From: Nocardia abscessus NBRC 100374
GTDB taxonomy: Bacteria > Actinomycetota > Actinomycetes > Mycobacteriales > Mycobacteriaceae
Reading direction: 5' to 3'
Length of the DNA: 36,313 nt
Assembly (NCBI RefSeq): GCF_000308455.1
Contig: NZ_BAFP01000262.1
Coordinates: 1-36,313 of the forward strand
The notes under the pieces were generated by a model. That model searched no databases and had not been told where the DNA came from. It saw nothing but the letters and a program-made list of their open reading frames with translations. This document shows positions 14,239 to 21,686 of this stretch, one piece after another. The number at the start of each line of letters is the position of its first letter. Positions within the stretch are counted from its first letter, which is position 1. A program made the position numbers and the translations under genes.

Positions 14239-15603
14239 TCAGTCGATCCGCGCTATGTCGGGACGCTCGGTCACCGGCGCCGCGAGTTGCTGCTCGTCAC
14301 AGATCCGCTGCAGTTTCTCCAGGGTCTCCTCCAGCCCGGCGCCCAGGCGCGGTCCCGGCGTGAAGGTGGCGGGCAGGTGCCGCATGCCCTGGATGACCCC
14401 GATGGTCTCGTAGTGCACGGTGCCCTCGGGATCGCAGCGGTAGTCGGGCATCCGGTCGAGCACAGCGGTGAGCATGGACTTGAACACGGTGCGCGCGACG
14501 TTCGACCCGATGCAGCGATGCACGCCGAGACCGAAGCTGAAGTGCCGGTTACCCTTGCGATCCAGGACCACCTCGTTGGGATCGGGGAAGATCGCGGGAT
14601 CGCGGTTGGCCATCGCCCAGGAAAGCCACAGGCGCTCACCCTCTTCGAAGCGGGTGTCCTCGACGACGCAGTCGGCCGAGATGGTGCGCCCGTCACCCGG
14701 CGCGGGCGTGAAGAAACGCAGGAACTCCTCGGTGGCCGAGTCGAGCAGGGCCTCGCGCTCGCGGCTCAGCAGCTCGCGCTGGTCCGGGTGGTCGGACAGC
14801 CATTCCAGCGAGTGCGCGGTGAGCGCGGTGGTGGTGTCGAATCCGCCGCCGATGATCAGCCCGAGCATTCCGAGCAGTTCGATGTCCGGCGCGGGCTCGC
14901 CGTCGATGTGCAGCTCGGTCAGCCCGCGCACCAGGCCGGGGCGCGGGTTCTGCTTGATCTCGGCGAGGTTGGTCAGCAGGTCGATGCCCATCGCGCGGTG
15001 CATCTCGGCCACCCGCGCCGCGTCGGGCGAATCCTCCGGCGTGTACACCGCGGCGTGCACCGGCTCGCTGTAGAGGGACCACTGCCGCAACGGAATCCCG
15101 AGCATGGCCAGGGTCAGCACGGCGGGGACGACGTTGGCGAGATCATCGACGAAGTCGATCCGCCCGCTCTCGATCTTCTCGTCCAGACTCGCCCGCACGA
15201 TCTCGTCGATCACCGGCTCCCAGCGCCGGACCGCGGCGGGGGAGAGGTAGGGGTTGAGCACCTGGCGGTAGAGCCGGTGCTCCGGATCGTCCATCTCCAG
15301 CATGCCGCCACGGACGACCTGCGCGCGCCGGGCGGGCGGAATGGAAATTCCCTTGTAGCCCTTCCGCTCTCCGTGCAGGTCGTGATCGTTGGAGACGTGT
15401 GGGCAGCGGGCGAGCTCGAAGACCGCGTTGCCGCCGCTGGCCACCCAGTGACCGTCGTAGGTGTCGCTCCACGCGATCGGGCACTTCGCGTGCAGTTCCT
15501 CGGTGATCTCCTGGAACCGGTGCCGGTATTCCGGCGTATGCCGGTCGAAGTGGTACCGGTTCTTCTTGCGGTCCTGATCGGCGACTGCGTCGTCAATGCT
15601 CAC
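14239..15603 (-). CDS. Cytochrome P450
   Basis: This is a 454-aa soluble bacterial P450 monooxygenase. The I-helix motif is GGGFDTTTA (252-260), the ExxR pair lies in EEFLRFF (292-298), and the haem loop FSFGLGVHRCIG places the ligand at Cys364. There is no membrane anchor. The protein is longer than typical class I P450s because of an extended C-terminal tail of about 30 residues (RLGAGLEETLEKLQRICDE). The GTG at 15603 follows AGAGGA. A [3Fe-4S] ferredoxin gene lies 58 bases upstream in the same operon, the natural redox partner. It probably hydroxylates the ring system or side chain of the cluster substrate; family number cannot be given from sight. Confidence 0.92.
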   Translation of the reverse strand: MSIDDAVADQDRKKNRYHFDRHTPEYRHRFQEITEELHAKCPIAWSDTYDGHWVASGGNAVFELARCPHVSNDHDLHGERKGYKGISIPPARRAQVVRGGMLEMDDPEHRLYRQVLNPYLSPAAVRRWEPVIDEIVRASLDEKIESGRIDFVDDLANVVPAVLTLAMLGIPLRQWSLYSEPVHAAVYTPEDSPDAARVAEMHRAMGIDLLTNLAEIKQNPRPGLVRGLTELHIDGEPAPDIELLGMLGLIIGGGFDTTTALTAHSLEWLSDHPDQRELLSREREALLDSATEEFLRFFTPAPGDGRTISADCVVEDTRFEEGERLWLSWAMANRDPAIFPDPNEVVLDRKGNRHFSFGLGVHRCIGSNVARTVFKSMLTAVLDRMPDYRCDPEGTVHYETIGVIQGMRHLPATFTPGPRLGAGLEETLEKLQRICDEQQLAAPVTERPDIARID

Positions 15604-15661
15604 GATGATGTTCCTCTGCTGCTACGGAATTCGGCGCGCCGGCACGGCGGCGACGGGGCGT

Positions 15662-15853
15662 TCAGGAGAGGGAGATGGCGCGCTCCGGGCACGATCGCAC
15701 GGCTTCACGCACCTGCTCCTCCTGATCGGACGGGACATCGCCCGCGATGGCCGTCGCGTGTCCGTCGACGTCGCTCAGCTCGAATGCCGCCGGTGCGTTG
15801 ATCGCGCACAGGGTGTGTCCCTGACACCGATCCGGATCGACTCGGACCTTCAC
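15662..15853 (-). CDS. [3Fe-4S]-type ferredoxin (His variant)
   Basis: This is a 63-aa ferredoxin with Cys10, Cys16 and Cys55 (DRCQGHTLCAIN ... RSCPERAI). Residue 13 is His, the commonest choice in P450-linked mycobacterial ferredoxins. The GTG at 15853 follows GGAGGAATATCA, one of the clearest ribosome binding sites in the window. It lies between the SDR and the P450 of the minus-strand operon and should be the immediate electron donor of that P450. Confidence 0.88.
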   Translation of the reverse strand: MKVRVDPDRCQGHTLCAINAPAAFELSDVDGHATAIAGDVPSDQEEQVREAVRSCPERAISLS

Positions 15854-15899
15854 TGATATTCCTCCGCACTCGTCGTGGGTTCGCGGGCCGGCACGCCGA

Positions 15900-16760
15900 T
15901 CAGATGTGGTAGTCGTACCACTTCAGATAGCCGCCGCCGTCCACCCGAATCTGCAGGCCGGTGACGTATCTGGCCTCTTCGGAGGCGAGGTAGACGATGG
16001 CGTTGCTGATGTCCTCGGGCTCCACGTACGGGATGCGCATGGCCTGCTGCACGCCGAAGGCCGGTTCGGCGTCGGCGCGGGTCGGATGCTCGAGGTCGGG
16101 ACGGAACGAGCGATACATCGGCTCGCTCTGCAGCATCGGGGTATTGCAGTTCGTCGGGTGTACGACATTGGCGCGGATGCCGCGCGGGGCCAGATGCCGC
16201 GACAGCTCGTAGACGTAGGCCGTCAGCGCCCGCTTCGAGTGCACGTACGCCATGCCGCCGAGATCCTTACCCGGCTGGTCGATCTTCGAGATGTCGATCA
16301 GCGAGGCGGTGGAGCCGGTCGCGATGATCGAAGCGCCCTCGGCGAGGTGTGGCAGCGAGACCTGGATCGCGTTGATTGTGCCGATCAAGTTGGTGTTGAT
16401 CACGTCGGACCACGCCTGCAGTTGCGGTTCGCCCTTCATGCCCGCGATACCCGCCTGGGCCACGACGATGTCGAGCCTGCCCAGCTCGCGGATGCCGTTC
16501 TCCAGCGCGGACTGCAACTGGTCGGCGTTGCGCACGTCGGCCTTCGCGGCGATGATGCGCCGCCCGGTCTTGCCGACCAGGTTCGCGGTCTCCTCGAGGT
16601 CCTCCGGCGTCGCCAGCGGGTAGCCGATGGTCGCGATGTCCTCACAGAGGTCGACCGCGATGATGTCGGCGCCCTCCTCGGCCAGGCGCACCGCGTGACT
16701 GCGGCCCTGCCCGCGTGCCGCGCCGGTGATGAACGCGACCTTGCCCTCGACACGTCCCAC
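15900..16760 (-). CDS. Mycofactocin-coupled SDR family oxidoreductase
   Basis: This is a 286-aa short-chain dehydrogenase. The cofactor motif TGAARGQGRSHAVRLAEEGAD (13-33) and the insert IATIGYPLATPEDLEETANLV (42-62) are characteristic of mycofactocin-linked SDRs such as carveol dehydrogenase. These enzymes keep NAD bound and pass electrons to mycofactocin. The catalytic YVHSK gives Tyr172 and Lys176. The GTG at 16760 follows GGAAGG eight bases upstream; an open frame continues to 16844 without a signal. It is the first gene of the seven-gene minus operon and would oxidise a secondary alcohol, perhaps one made by the P450 two genes downstream. Mycofactocin genes themselves are not in the window. 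Confidence 0.86.
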   Translation of the reverse strand: MGRVEGKVAFITGAARGQGRSHAVRLAEEGADIIAVDLCEDIATIGYPLATPEDLEETANLVGKTGRRIIAAKADVRNADQLQSALENGIRELGRLDIVVAQAGIAGMKGEPQLQAWSDVINTNLIGTINAIQVSLPHLAEGASIIATGSTASLIDISKIDQPGKDLGGMAYVHSKRALTAYVYELSRHLAPRGIRANVVHPTNCNTPMLQSEPMYRSFRPDLEHPTRADAEPAFGVQQAMRIPYVEPEDISNAIVYLASEEARYVTGLQIRVDGGGYLKWYDYHI

Positions 16761-16996
16761 AGCTGAACCTTCCGTTCTCTTCGATGGCCACGACGGCCAC
16801 GCGGTGACGACGGATGACGCGTCTGCCGGAACGCCGAGGCGCACGCGCTGCGGTGAGCCAGGGATGGGCAGGCGGTCGGTCTGCCGTGCACCGGCCGGCG
16901 GCCTCGCAGCCGGGGCTGTCCGGGCGCATGGCTCGCTCGCCGAGCCTGTGGTCGACCCGCCGTCTCGTTCGGCAAGAATTGTCCTCGCCGTTGATG

Positions 16997-17009
16997 AGAA
17001 CGGTACTCT
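16997..17009. promoter_or_regulatory. Operator-like site (AGAACGGTACTCT)
   Basis: AGAAC-GGT-ACTCT matches AGAAY-N3-RTTCT with one changed base in the right arm. It lies in the divergent region upstream of both the mycofactocin-type SDR operon and the synthetase gene. Confidence 0.45.
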
Positions 17010-17150
17010 ACCGAAAGTTTCCCTGCAAGCTTCCCCGCGCTCCCGTGGATCTCGTCGGCGACCGCGAGTTGCGGTACGCCTTCCGTGTGGAGCGGTCTAT
17101 TTCCAGCAACTCCGGAGCGGCTGTGTTGGATGTATTACTTTCGTATTTGG

Positions 17151-17163
17151 AGAATGATATTTC
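17151..17163. promoter_or_regulatory. Operator-like site (AGAATGATATTTC)
   Basis: AGAAT-GAT-ATTTC matches the left arm and most of the right arm of AGAAY-N3-RTTCT. It lies in an AT-rich island 120 bases before the ATG at 17285. Confidence 0.38.
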
Positions 17164-17284
17164 CGTCGATCACGAGCGCGGGCTGTTCCGGCCCGTCGGC
17201 CGGTGCGGCCCTGCGAGCCGGTTGTTGCCGCCGATGTCGAAAGGTCGCGCGCGTGCCGTGTCCGTGTAGTGAGGGAGAGTCGAG

Positions 17285-18823
17285 ATGCGAACGGTCCCCG
17301 AGGAATTGAGAGCCCGCTACGAGCGGGAAGGCTGGTGGCGGCAGGAGACGCTGGGTGAGCTGCTGAGCCGAGGGCTCGGGGCCGCTCCCGGCGTCGAGTT
17401 CCGGGTCCATTCCGATGTGCGCCCGTGGTCGGGCACCTTCGCCGATGTCGAGCGGGTGGCTCGCAGGCTGGCCGCGGGCCTGCGGGCGCGCGGAGTGCGT
17501 CCGGGTGACGCGATCGCGTTCCAGCTGCCCAACTGGATGGAGGCCGCGGCGACCTTCTGGGGCGCCGCGCTGCTCGGCGCGGTGGTGGTGCCGATCGTCC
17601 ATTTCTACGGCCGCAAGGAGGTCGCGCACATTCTCGACGTCGTCCGGCCTGCCGTGTTCATCACGGTGCACCGGTTCGGCAAGCTGAGCTTCGACCCCGA
17701 GGTCAGCGCCCGGGTCCCGTTGGTCGGCCTGGTGGAGATCGACTTCGAGGAGCTGCTCGCCGACGAGCCGATGGCGGGGGTGATCGCGGTGGATCCGGCG
17801 AGTCCGGCCCTGATCGCCTTCACTTCGGGAACCACGAGCGCCCCGAAGGGCGTCGTGCACAGCCATCAGACGCTGGGGTGTGAAGCCAGGCAACTCGCCG
17901 AGCGCAACGAGCTGGATCGGGGCAAGCAGCTCACGGCCACCCCGGTGGGGCATTTCATCGGGATGGTCGCGGCGTTCCTGATCCCGGTGCTGCACGCCAG
18001 GCCGGTGCATCTGACCGATGTCTGGGATCCCGGCCGTGCGCTGGCCCTGATGCGCAGCGATGGTCTCTCGGTGGGTGGCGGACCGCCCTACTTCGTCACC
18101 AGCCTGCTCGATCACCCCGATTTCACCCCCGATCATCTCCGCCACGTCCGGTACGTCGGACTCGGTGGCTCCGCGGTCCCGGTCTCGGTGACTCGCAGGC
18201 TCGCGGATATGGGCCTCATCCCCTTCCGCGCCTACGGCAGCACCGAACACCCGTCGATCACCGCGTCGCGGTACACGGCTCCGGAGTGGGAACGACTCGC
18301 CACCGACGGCAGGCCGATGCCGGGTGTCGAGATCCGGCTGGCCGACGACGGCGAAATCCTCAGCCGCGGGCCCGATCTGTGCCTCGGCTATACCGATGAC
18401 CTGCTCACCGACCACGCTTTCGATGACGAGGGCTGGTATCACACCGGCGACATCGGCGTCCTTGGCACGGACGGCTGCCTGACGATCACCGACCGCAAGT
18501 CCGACGTGATCATCCGCGGCGGCGAGAACGTCAGCGCACTGGAAGTGGAGGAGGTGCTCGCCGAGCTGCCCGCGGTCGCCGAGGCGGTGGTCGTCGCCGT
18601 GCCCGACGAGCGCTTCGGGGAGGCGGTCGGCGCGGTGCTGCGTATCCGTCCGGGGCACGCGCTGCCGTCCGTGGACGAGGTACGAGCGCACTTCGCGGCG
18701 GCGGGCATCGCCCGTCAGAAGTGGCCGGAGCGGTTGTTCGAGGTCGAGGACTATCCGCGGACGGTCAGCGGCAAGGTGCAGAAACATCTGATCCGCGAAA
18801 GGATTGCCACATCCGCTAGATGA
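17285..18823 (+). CDS. Acyl-CoA synthetase (cyclic-acid CoA-ligase-like)
   Basis: This is a 512-aa AMP-forming ligase. The signature FTSGTTSAPKGVVHSH lies near residue 178, AYGSTEHPSIT near 317, the hinge DVIIRGGENVSALEVEEVL near 408, and the C-terminal Lys in PRTVSGKVQKHLI near 500. It is only distantly similar to the ligase at 912 and has the YEREGWWRQETL-type N-terminus common in cyclohexanecarboxylate- and steroid-acid-CoA ligases. The ATG at 17285 follows GAGGGAGAG. Its stop codon lies inside a perfect palindrome that appears to control the next operon. It would prepare a second acid intermediate of the pathway for beta-oxidation. Confidence 0.88.
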   Translation: MRTVPEELRARYEREGWWRQETLGELLSRGLGAAPGVEFRVHSDVRPWSGTFADVERVARRLAAGLRARGVRPGDAIAFQLPNWMEAAATFWGAALLGAVVVPIVHFYGRKEVAHILDVVRPAVFITVHRFGKLSFDPEVSARVPLVGLVEIDFEELLADEPMAGVIAVDPASPALIAFTSGTTSAPKGVVHSHQTLGCEARQLAERNELDRGKQLTATPVGHFIGMVAAFLIPVLHARPVHLTDVWDPGRALALMRSDGLSVGGGPPYFVTSLLDHPDFTPDHLRHVRYVGLGGSAVPVSVTRRLADMGLIPFRAYGSTEHPSITASRYTAPEWERLATDGRPMPGVEIRLADDGEILSRGPDLCLGYTDDLLTDHAFDDEGWYHTGDIGVLGTDGCLTITDRKSDVIIRGGENVSALEVEEVLAELPAVAEAVVVAVPDERFGEAVGAVLRIRPGHALPSVDEVRAHFAAAGIARQKWPERLFEVEDYPRTVSGKVQKHLIRERIATSAR

Positions 18824-18840
18824 GAATACCATTCTTCTCA
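18821..18840. promoter_or_regulatory. Best-conserved operator-like palindrome, upstream of the 15-gene operon
   Basis: TGAGAATACCATTCTTCTCA holds two nested symmetries: TGAGAA-N8-TTCTCA with perfect six-base arms, and AGAAT-ACC-ATTCT (18823-18835) with perfect five-base arms. The latter is the clearest copy of the recurring element. The stop codon TGA of the ligase is its first three bases. It lies about 265 bases before the GTG at 19105. Confidence 0.55.
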
Positions 18841-19104
18841 GTTGCAAATGGAGGTCTCGCGAACCTCGGGCGCCGCTGGTAGGCCGCTCGAAGCATCCGC
18901 CCGTCCCGGTCGGACCCGCGGTTCCCCCACACGCATTCCTCCGGGCGGAAGCCTCGGGGTCGACCGCGCCACGCCGAATCCGCGCGCGGTCCCGGCTCCC
19001 GGGTTCTCGCCCGGTGAGGGCTTCGAAGCGCCCGCCGTGTTCGGCTCGGATGAGCGGATCGGGGGGCCCGGGGCTTGCCCGTCCAGCCGAAAGGAAATCG
19101 CGCA

Positions 19105-20748
19105 GTGCCTTCGCAGCAGCAGGAACGATCCGCCACGACGGCGGACGTCGAGGTCGATGTCGTGGTCCTCGGCAGCGGCGCCGCCGGCCTGACCGCCGCA
19201 CTGAGTGCGGCGGTGCACGGGGCGTCGGTGGCCGTCTTCGAGAAAGCGGCCACCGTCGGCGGAACGAGCGCGGTCTCGGGCGGGATCGCGTGGATCCCCG
19301 CCCACGACCGCTGCGCCGACGGACCGCTGAGTGTGGCCGACGCGCTGAGCTACCTGCACGCCCAATCCCTGGACTCGATGGACGACGAGCTGGTCGAGGT
19401 CTTCGTGCGCACCGGTTCGGCGATGGTGGACTTCGTCGAGGCGCACAGCGGTGTGCGTTTCGAGATCGCCGAGGGCTTCCCGGATTACAAGCCGGAACTG
19501 CCCGGCGGCAGGCCGGGCGGCGGGCGATCGCTGAGCCCCGTCGCGTTCGATCCGGCCCGGCTCGGCGAATGGCGCGATCGCATCACCGCCTTCCCCGCGG
19601 ACTGGAGCAACGTGGGGTTCGACGCCGAGACGCGGGCCCGGCTGCACGCGACGGTCGCCGACGAGTCGGCCGATCTCTGTGTGGCGGGAACCGCCCTCAT
19701 CGCGGGGTTGCTCGCGGGGGTGCTCGACGCCGGAGTCGTACCACGGACCAGGGTCAGGGCGACGGAACTGATCGCCGAGGACGGGGCGATCAGCGGGGTC
19801 CGGATCGTCACGGCCGCAGGCGAATCGACGGTCCGGGCGCGCGGCGGTGTCGTCTTGGCCACCGGCGGCTTCGAGTGGGACCCGGTCCTGGTCCGCTCCT
19901 ATCTGCGCGGACCCATGCACGGCGCCGTCTCGCCGCCGAACAACACCGGAGACGGGCTGCGCATGGCGATGGCGCACGGCGCGGACCTCGGCACGATGAG
20001 CGAAGCCTGGTGGGTACCGATCGTCCGGATTCCCGGCGACACCATCGACGGCAAGCCGCGCAGTCGTAGCGTGCGCCTGGAGCGGACGCGCCCGCGCAGC
20101 ATCATGGTCAATCGCGCGGGCAAGCGGTTCGTCAACGAGGCGTCGGAGTACAACTCGATGGCGGGCGCCTTTCACTATCTCGATCCCAAGGGCGGTTACG
20201 TCAACGACCCCGGCTGGATCGTCTTCGACGCCGTCCACCTGCGCCGGTACGGCTTCCTCGGCGTCGCCCCCGGTGACCCGGTGCCCGAATGGTTCTGCGA
20301 ATCCGCGGATCTCGCCGAACTCGGGGCCAGGACCGGCATCGATCCCGACGGGCTCGCCGCGACCGTCGCCGCGTGGAACCGCCACGTCGCCGCCGAGGCC
20401 GACCCAGATTTCGGGCGCGGCTCGAGCGCCTACGACGGCTGGTGGGGCGACGAGCGCGCCGCCACCGTCGCCGGTCGCACCCTCGGCCCGATCGACACCG
20501 CCCCCTACTACGCCGTGCCGGTCACCGTGGGCGCGATGGGAACGAAGGGCGGGCCGCGAACCGACCGGGACGGCCGGGTCCGGCACGTCAGCGGGGCGGT
20601 CATCCCCGGTCTGTTCGCGGCAGGCAACGCCATGGCCGGTGTGACCGGCCGGGCCTACGGCGGAGCGGGCGGGACCATCGGTCCCGGGATGGTGTGGGGC
20701 TTCCGCGCCGGATACGCCGCGGCGACCGGCAAATCTGTCGAGATCTGA
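19105..20748 (+). CDS. FAD-dependent 3-ketosteroid-dehydrogenase-like oxidoreductase (first copy)
   Basis: This is a 547-aa flavoprotein of the fumarate reductase/KstD group. The FAD motif is VLGSGAAGLTAALSAA (21-36) with EKAATVGGTSAVSGG (46-60). The C-terminal motif GRAYGGAGGTIGPGMVWGF corresponds to the region that in 3-ketosteroid delta-1-dehydrogenase carries the substrate-activating Tyr and Gly. It should desaturate a ring next to a ketone, possibly producing a phenol by aromatisation. The GTG at 19105 follows AAAGGAA; an in-frame TTG at 19075 is less likely. It is the first gene of the large plus-strand operon. Whether the substrate is a steroid or a smaller cyclic ketone cannot be told. 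Confidence 0.83.
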   Translation: MPSQQQERSATTADVEVDVVVLGSGAAGLTAALSAAVHGASVAVFEKAATVGGTSAVSGGIAWIPAHDRCADGPLSVADALSYLHAQSLDSMDDELVEVFVRTGSAMVDFVEAHSGVRFEIAEGFPDYKPELPGGRPGGGRSLSPVAFDPARLGEWRDRITAFPADWSNVGFDAETRARLHATVADESADLCVAGTALIAGLLAGVLDAGVVPRTRVRATELIAEDGAISGVRIVTAAGESTVRARGGVVLATGGFEWDPVLVRSYLRGPMHGAVSPPNNTGDGLRMAMAHGADLGTMSEAWWVPIVRIPGDTIDGKPRSRSVRLERTRPRSIMVNRAGKRFVNEASEYNSMAGAFHYLDPKGGYVNDPGWIVFDAVHLRRYGFLGVAPGDPVPEWFCESADLAELGARTGIDPDGLAATVAAWNRHVAAEADPDFGRGSSAYDGWWGDERAATVAGRTLGPIDTAPYYAVPVTVGAMGTKGGPRTDRDGRVRHVSGAVIPGLFAAGNAMAGVTGRAYGGAGGTIGPGMVWGFRAGYAAATGKSVEI

Positions 20749-20820
20749 GCACAGCGAAAGGCATCGGGCCACAAACGCCGCGTCGGCGGCGCACAGGCCG
20801 GGTTCTACGGAGGTAACGAA

Positions 20821-21684
20821 TTGCCGGAATACGAGAGCATCTGGAGCGATCTCCAGGGCGTCCCTTTCACACAGGGATACCTGGATGTCGGCGGCGTCCG
20901 AACCCGCTACCTACATGCGGGCGATCCCACTTACCCGGCTCTCGTTCTGCTGCACGGGTCCGGTGGGCATGCCGAGGCCTATGTCCGCAATCTCGAGTCG
21001 CACGCGGCGCACTTCTGGACGTGGTCGATCGACATGCTCGGGCACGGCTACACCGACAAGCCCGGCCATCCGCTGGAGATCTCGCACTACGTCGAGCACG
21101 TCATCGGATTTCTCGACGCGATCGGCGTGCGGCGCGCCTCTGTCAGCGGAGAATCGCTGGGCGGCTGGGTGGCCGCCCGCGTGGCGATCGACCATCCGGA
21201 GCGCGTCGAGCGCTTGGTGCTCAACACCGCGGGTGGATCGCAGGCAGACCCTGAGGTGATGCGGCGCATCGTCACGCTATCGATGGCGGCCGCCGCGGAC
21301 CCCGCCTGGGAGACGGTGCAAGCCAGGATCAAGTGGCTGATGGCCGACAAGTCGAAGGACTACCACGACGTGGTCGCCAGCAGGCAGCGCATCTACCGGC
21401 AGCCCGGCTTCGTCACGGCCATGCGCGACATCATGGCGTTGCAGGACCCGCAGATCCGGCAGCGAAACCTGCTGGGGCCCGCGGAATACGGCCGGATCAC
21501 CGCGCCGACGCTCGTGCTGTGGACCAGCGACGACCCGACCGCCGACGTCGCCGAGGGCAGGCGGATCGCGTCGATGATCCCCGGTGCGCGATTCGAGGTT
21601 CTGCCCGACTGCGGGCACTGGCCGCAGTACGAGGACGCCAAGTCTTTCAACGCCCTGCACCTCGACTTCCTGCTGGGCGGCTGA
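20821..21684 (+). CDS. Alpha/beta hydrolase, meta-cleavage product (C-C) hydrolase type
   Basis: This is a 287-aa hydrolase with HGSGGHAEAY (oxyanion loop, 45-54), nucleophile GESLGGW with Ser112, acid in LWTSDDPT (Asp237 or 238) and catalytic His266 in CGHWPQYE. Length, triad spacing and the DMLGHGYTDKP segment fit the MhpC/HsaD/BphD family, which cleaves the carbon-carbon bond of ring-fission products. It has a TTG start at 20821, supported by a very strong GGAGGTAACGAA upstream. It directly precedes the MhpA-like hydroxylase and MhpB-type dioxygenase, whose product it would hydrolyse. Confidence 0.85.
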   Translation: MPEYESIWSDLQGVPFTQGYLDVGGVRTRYLHAGDPTYPALVLLHGSGGHAEAYVRNLESHAAHFWTWSIDMLGHGYTDKPGHPLEISHYVEHVIGFLDAIGVRRASVSGESLGGWVAARVAIDHPERVERLVLNTAGGSQADPEVMRRIVTLSMAAAADPAWETVQARIKWLMADKSKDYHDVVASRQRIYRQPGFVTAMRDIMALQDPQIRQRNLLGPAEYGRITAPTLVLWTSDDPTADVAEGRRIASMIPGARFEVLPDCGHWPQYEDAKSFNALHLDFLLGG

Positions 21685-21686
21685 CC

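Larger units (their letters stand above)
16761..17284. other. 524-bp divergent promoter region
   Basis: This gap separates the leftward SDR and the rightward acyl-CoA synthetase. It contains no supported gene. The half nearer the synthetase has AT-rich patches around 16970-17025 and 17125-17165, each holding one copy of the recurring operator-like element, consistent with one promoter for each direction or two for the synthetase. Confidence 0.5.

Noticed and set aside
13411..15801. 796-codon plus-strand open frame opposite the amidohydrolase and P450 genes
   Set aside because: The P450 haem and I-helix motifs are on the minus strand; the plus frame is compositionally odd and spans gene borders.
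18838..20772. 644-codon minus-strand open frame opposite the first KstD-like gene
   Set aside because: The plus strand has FAD motifs and a good start; the minus frame is only the mirror of its codon bias.
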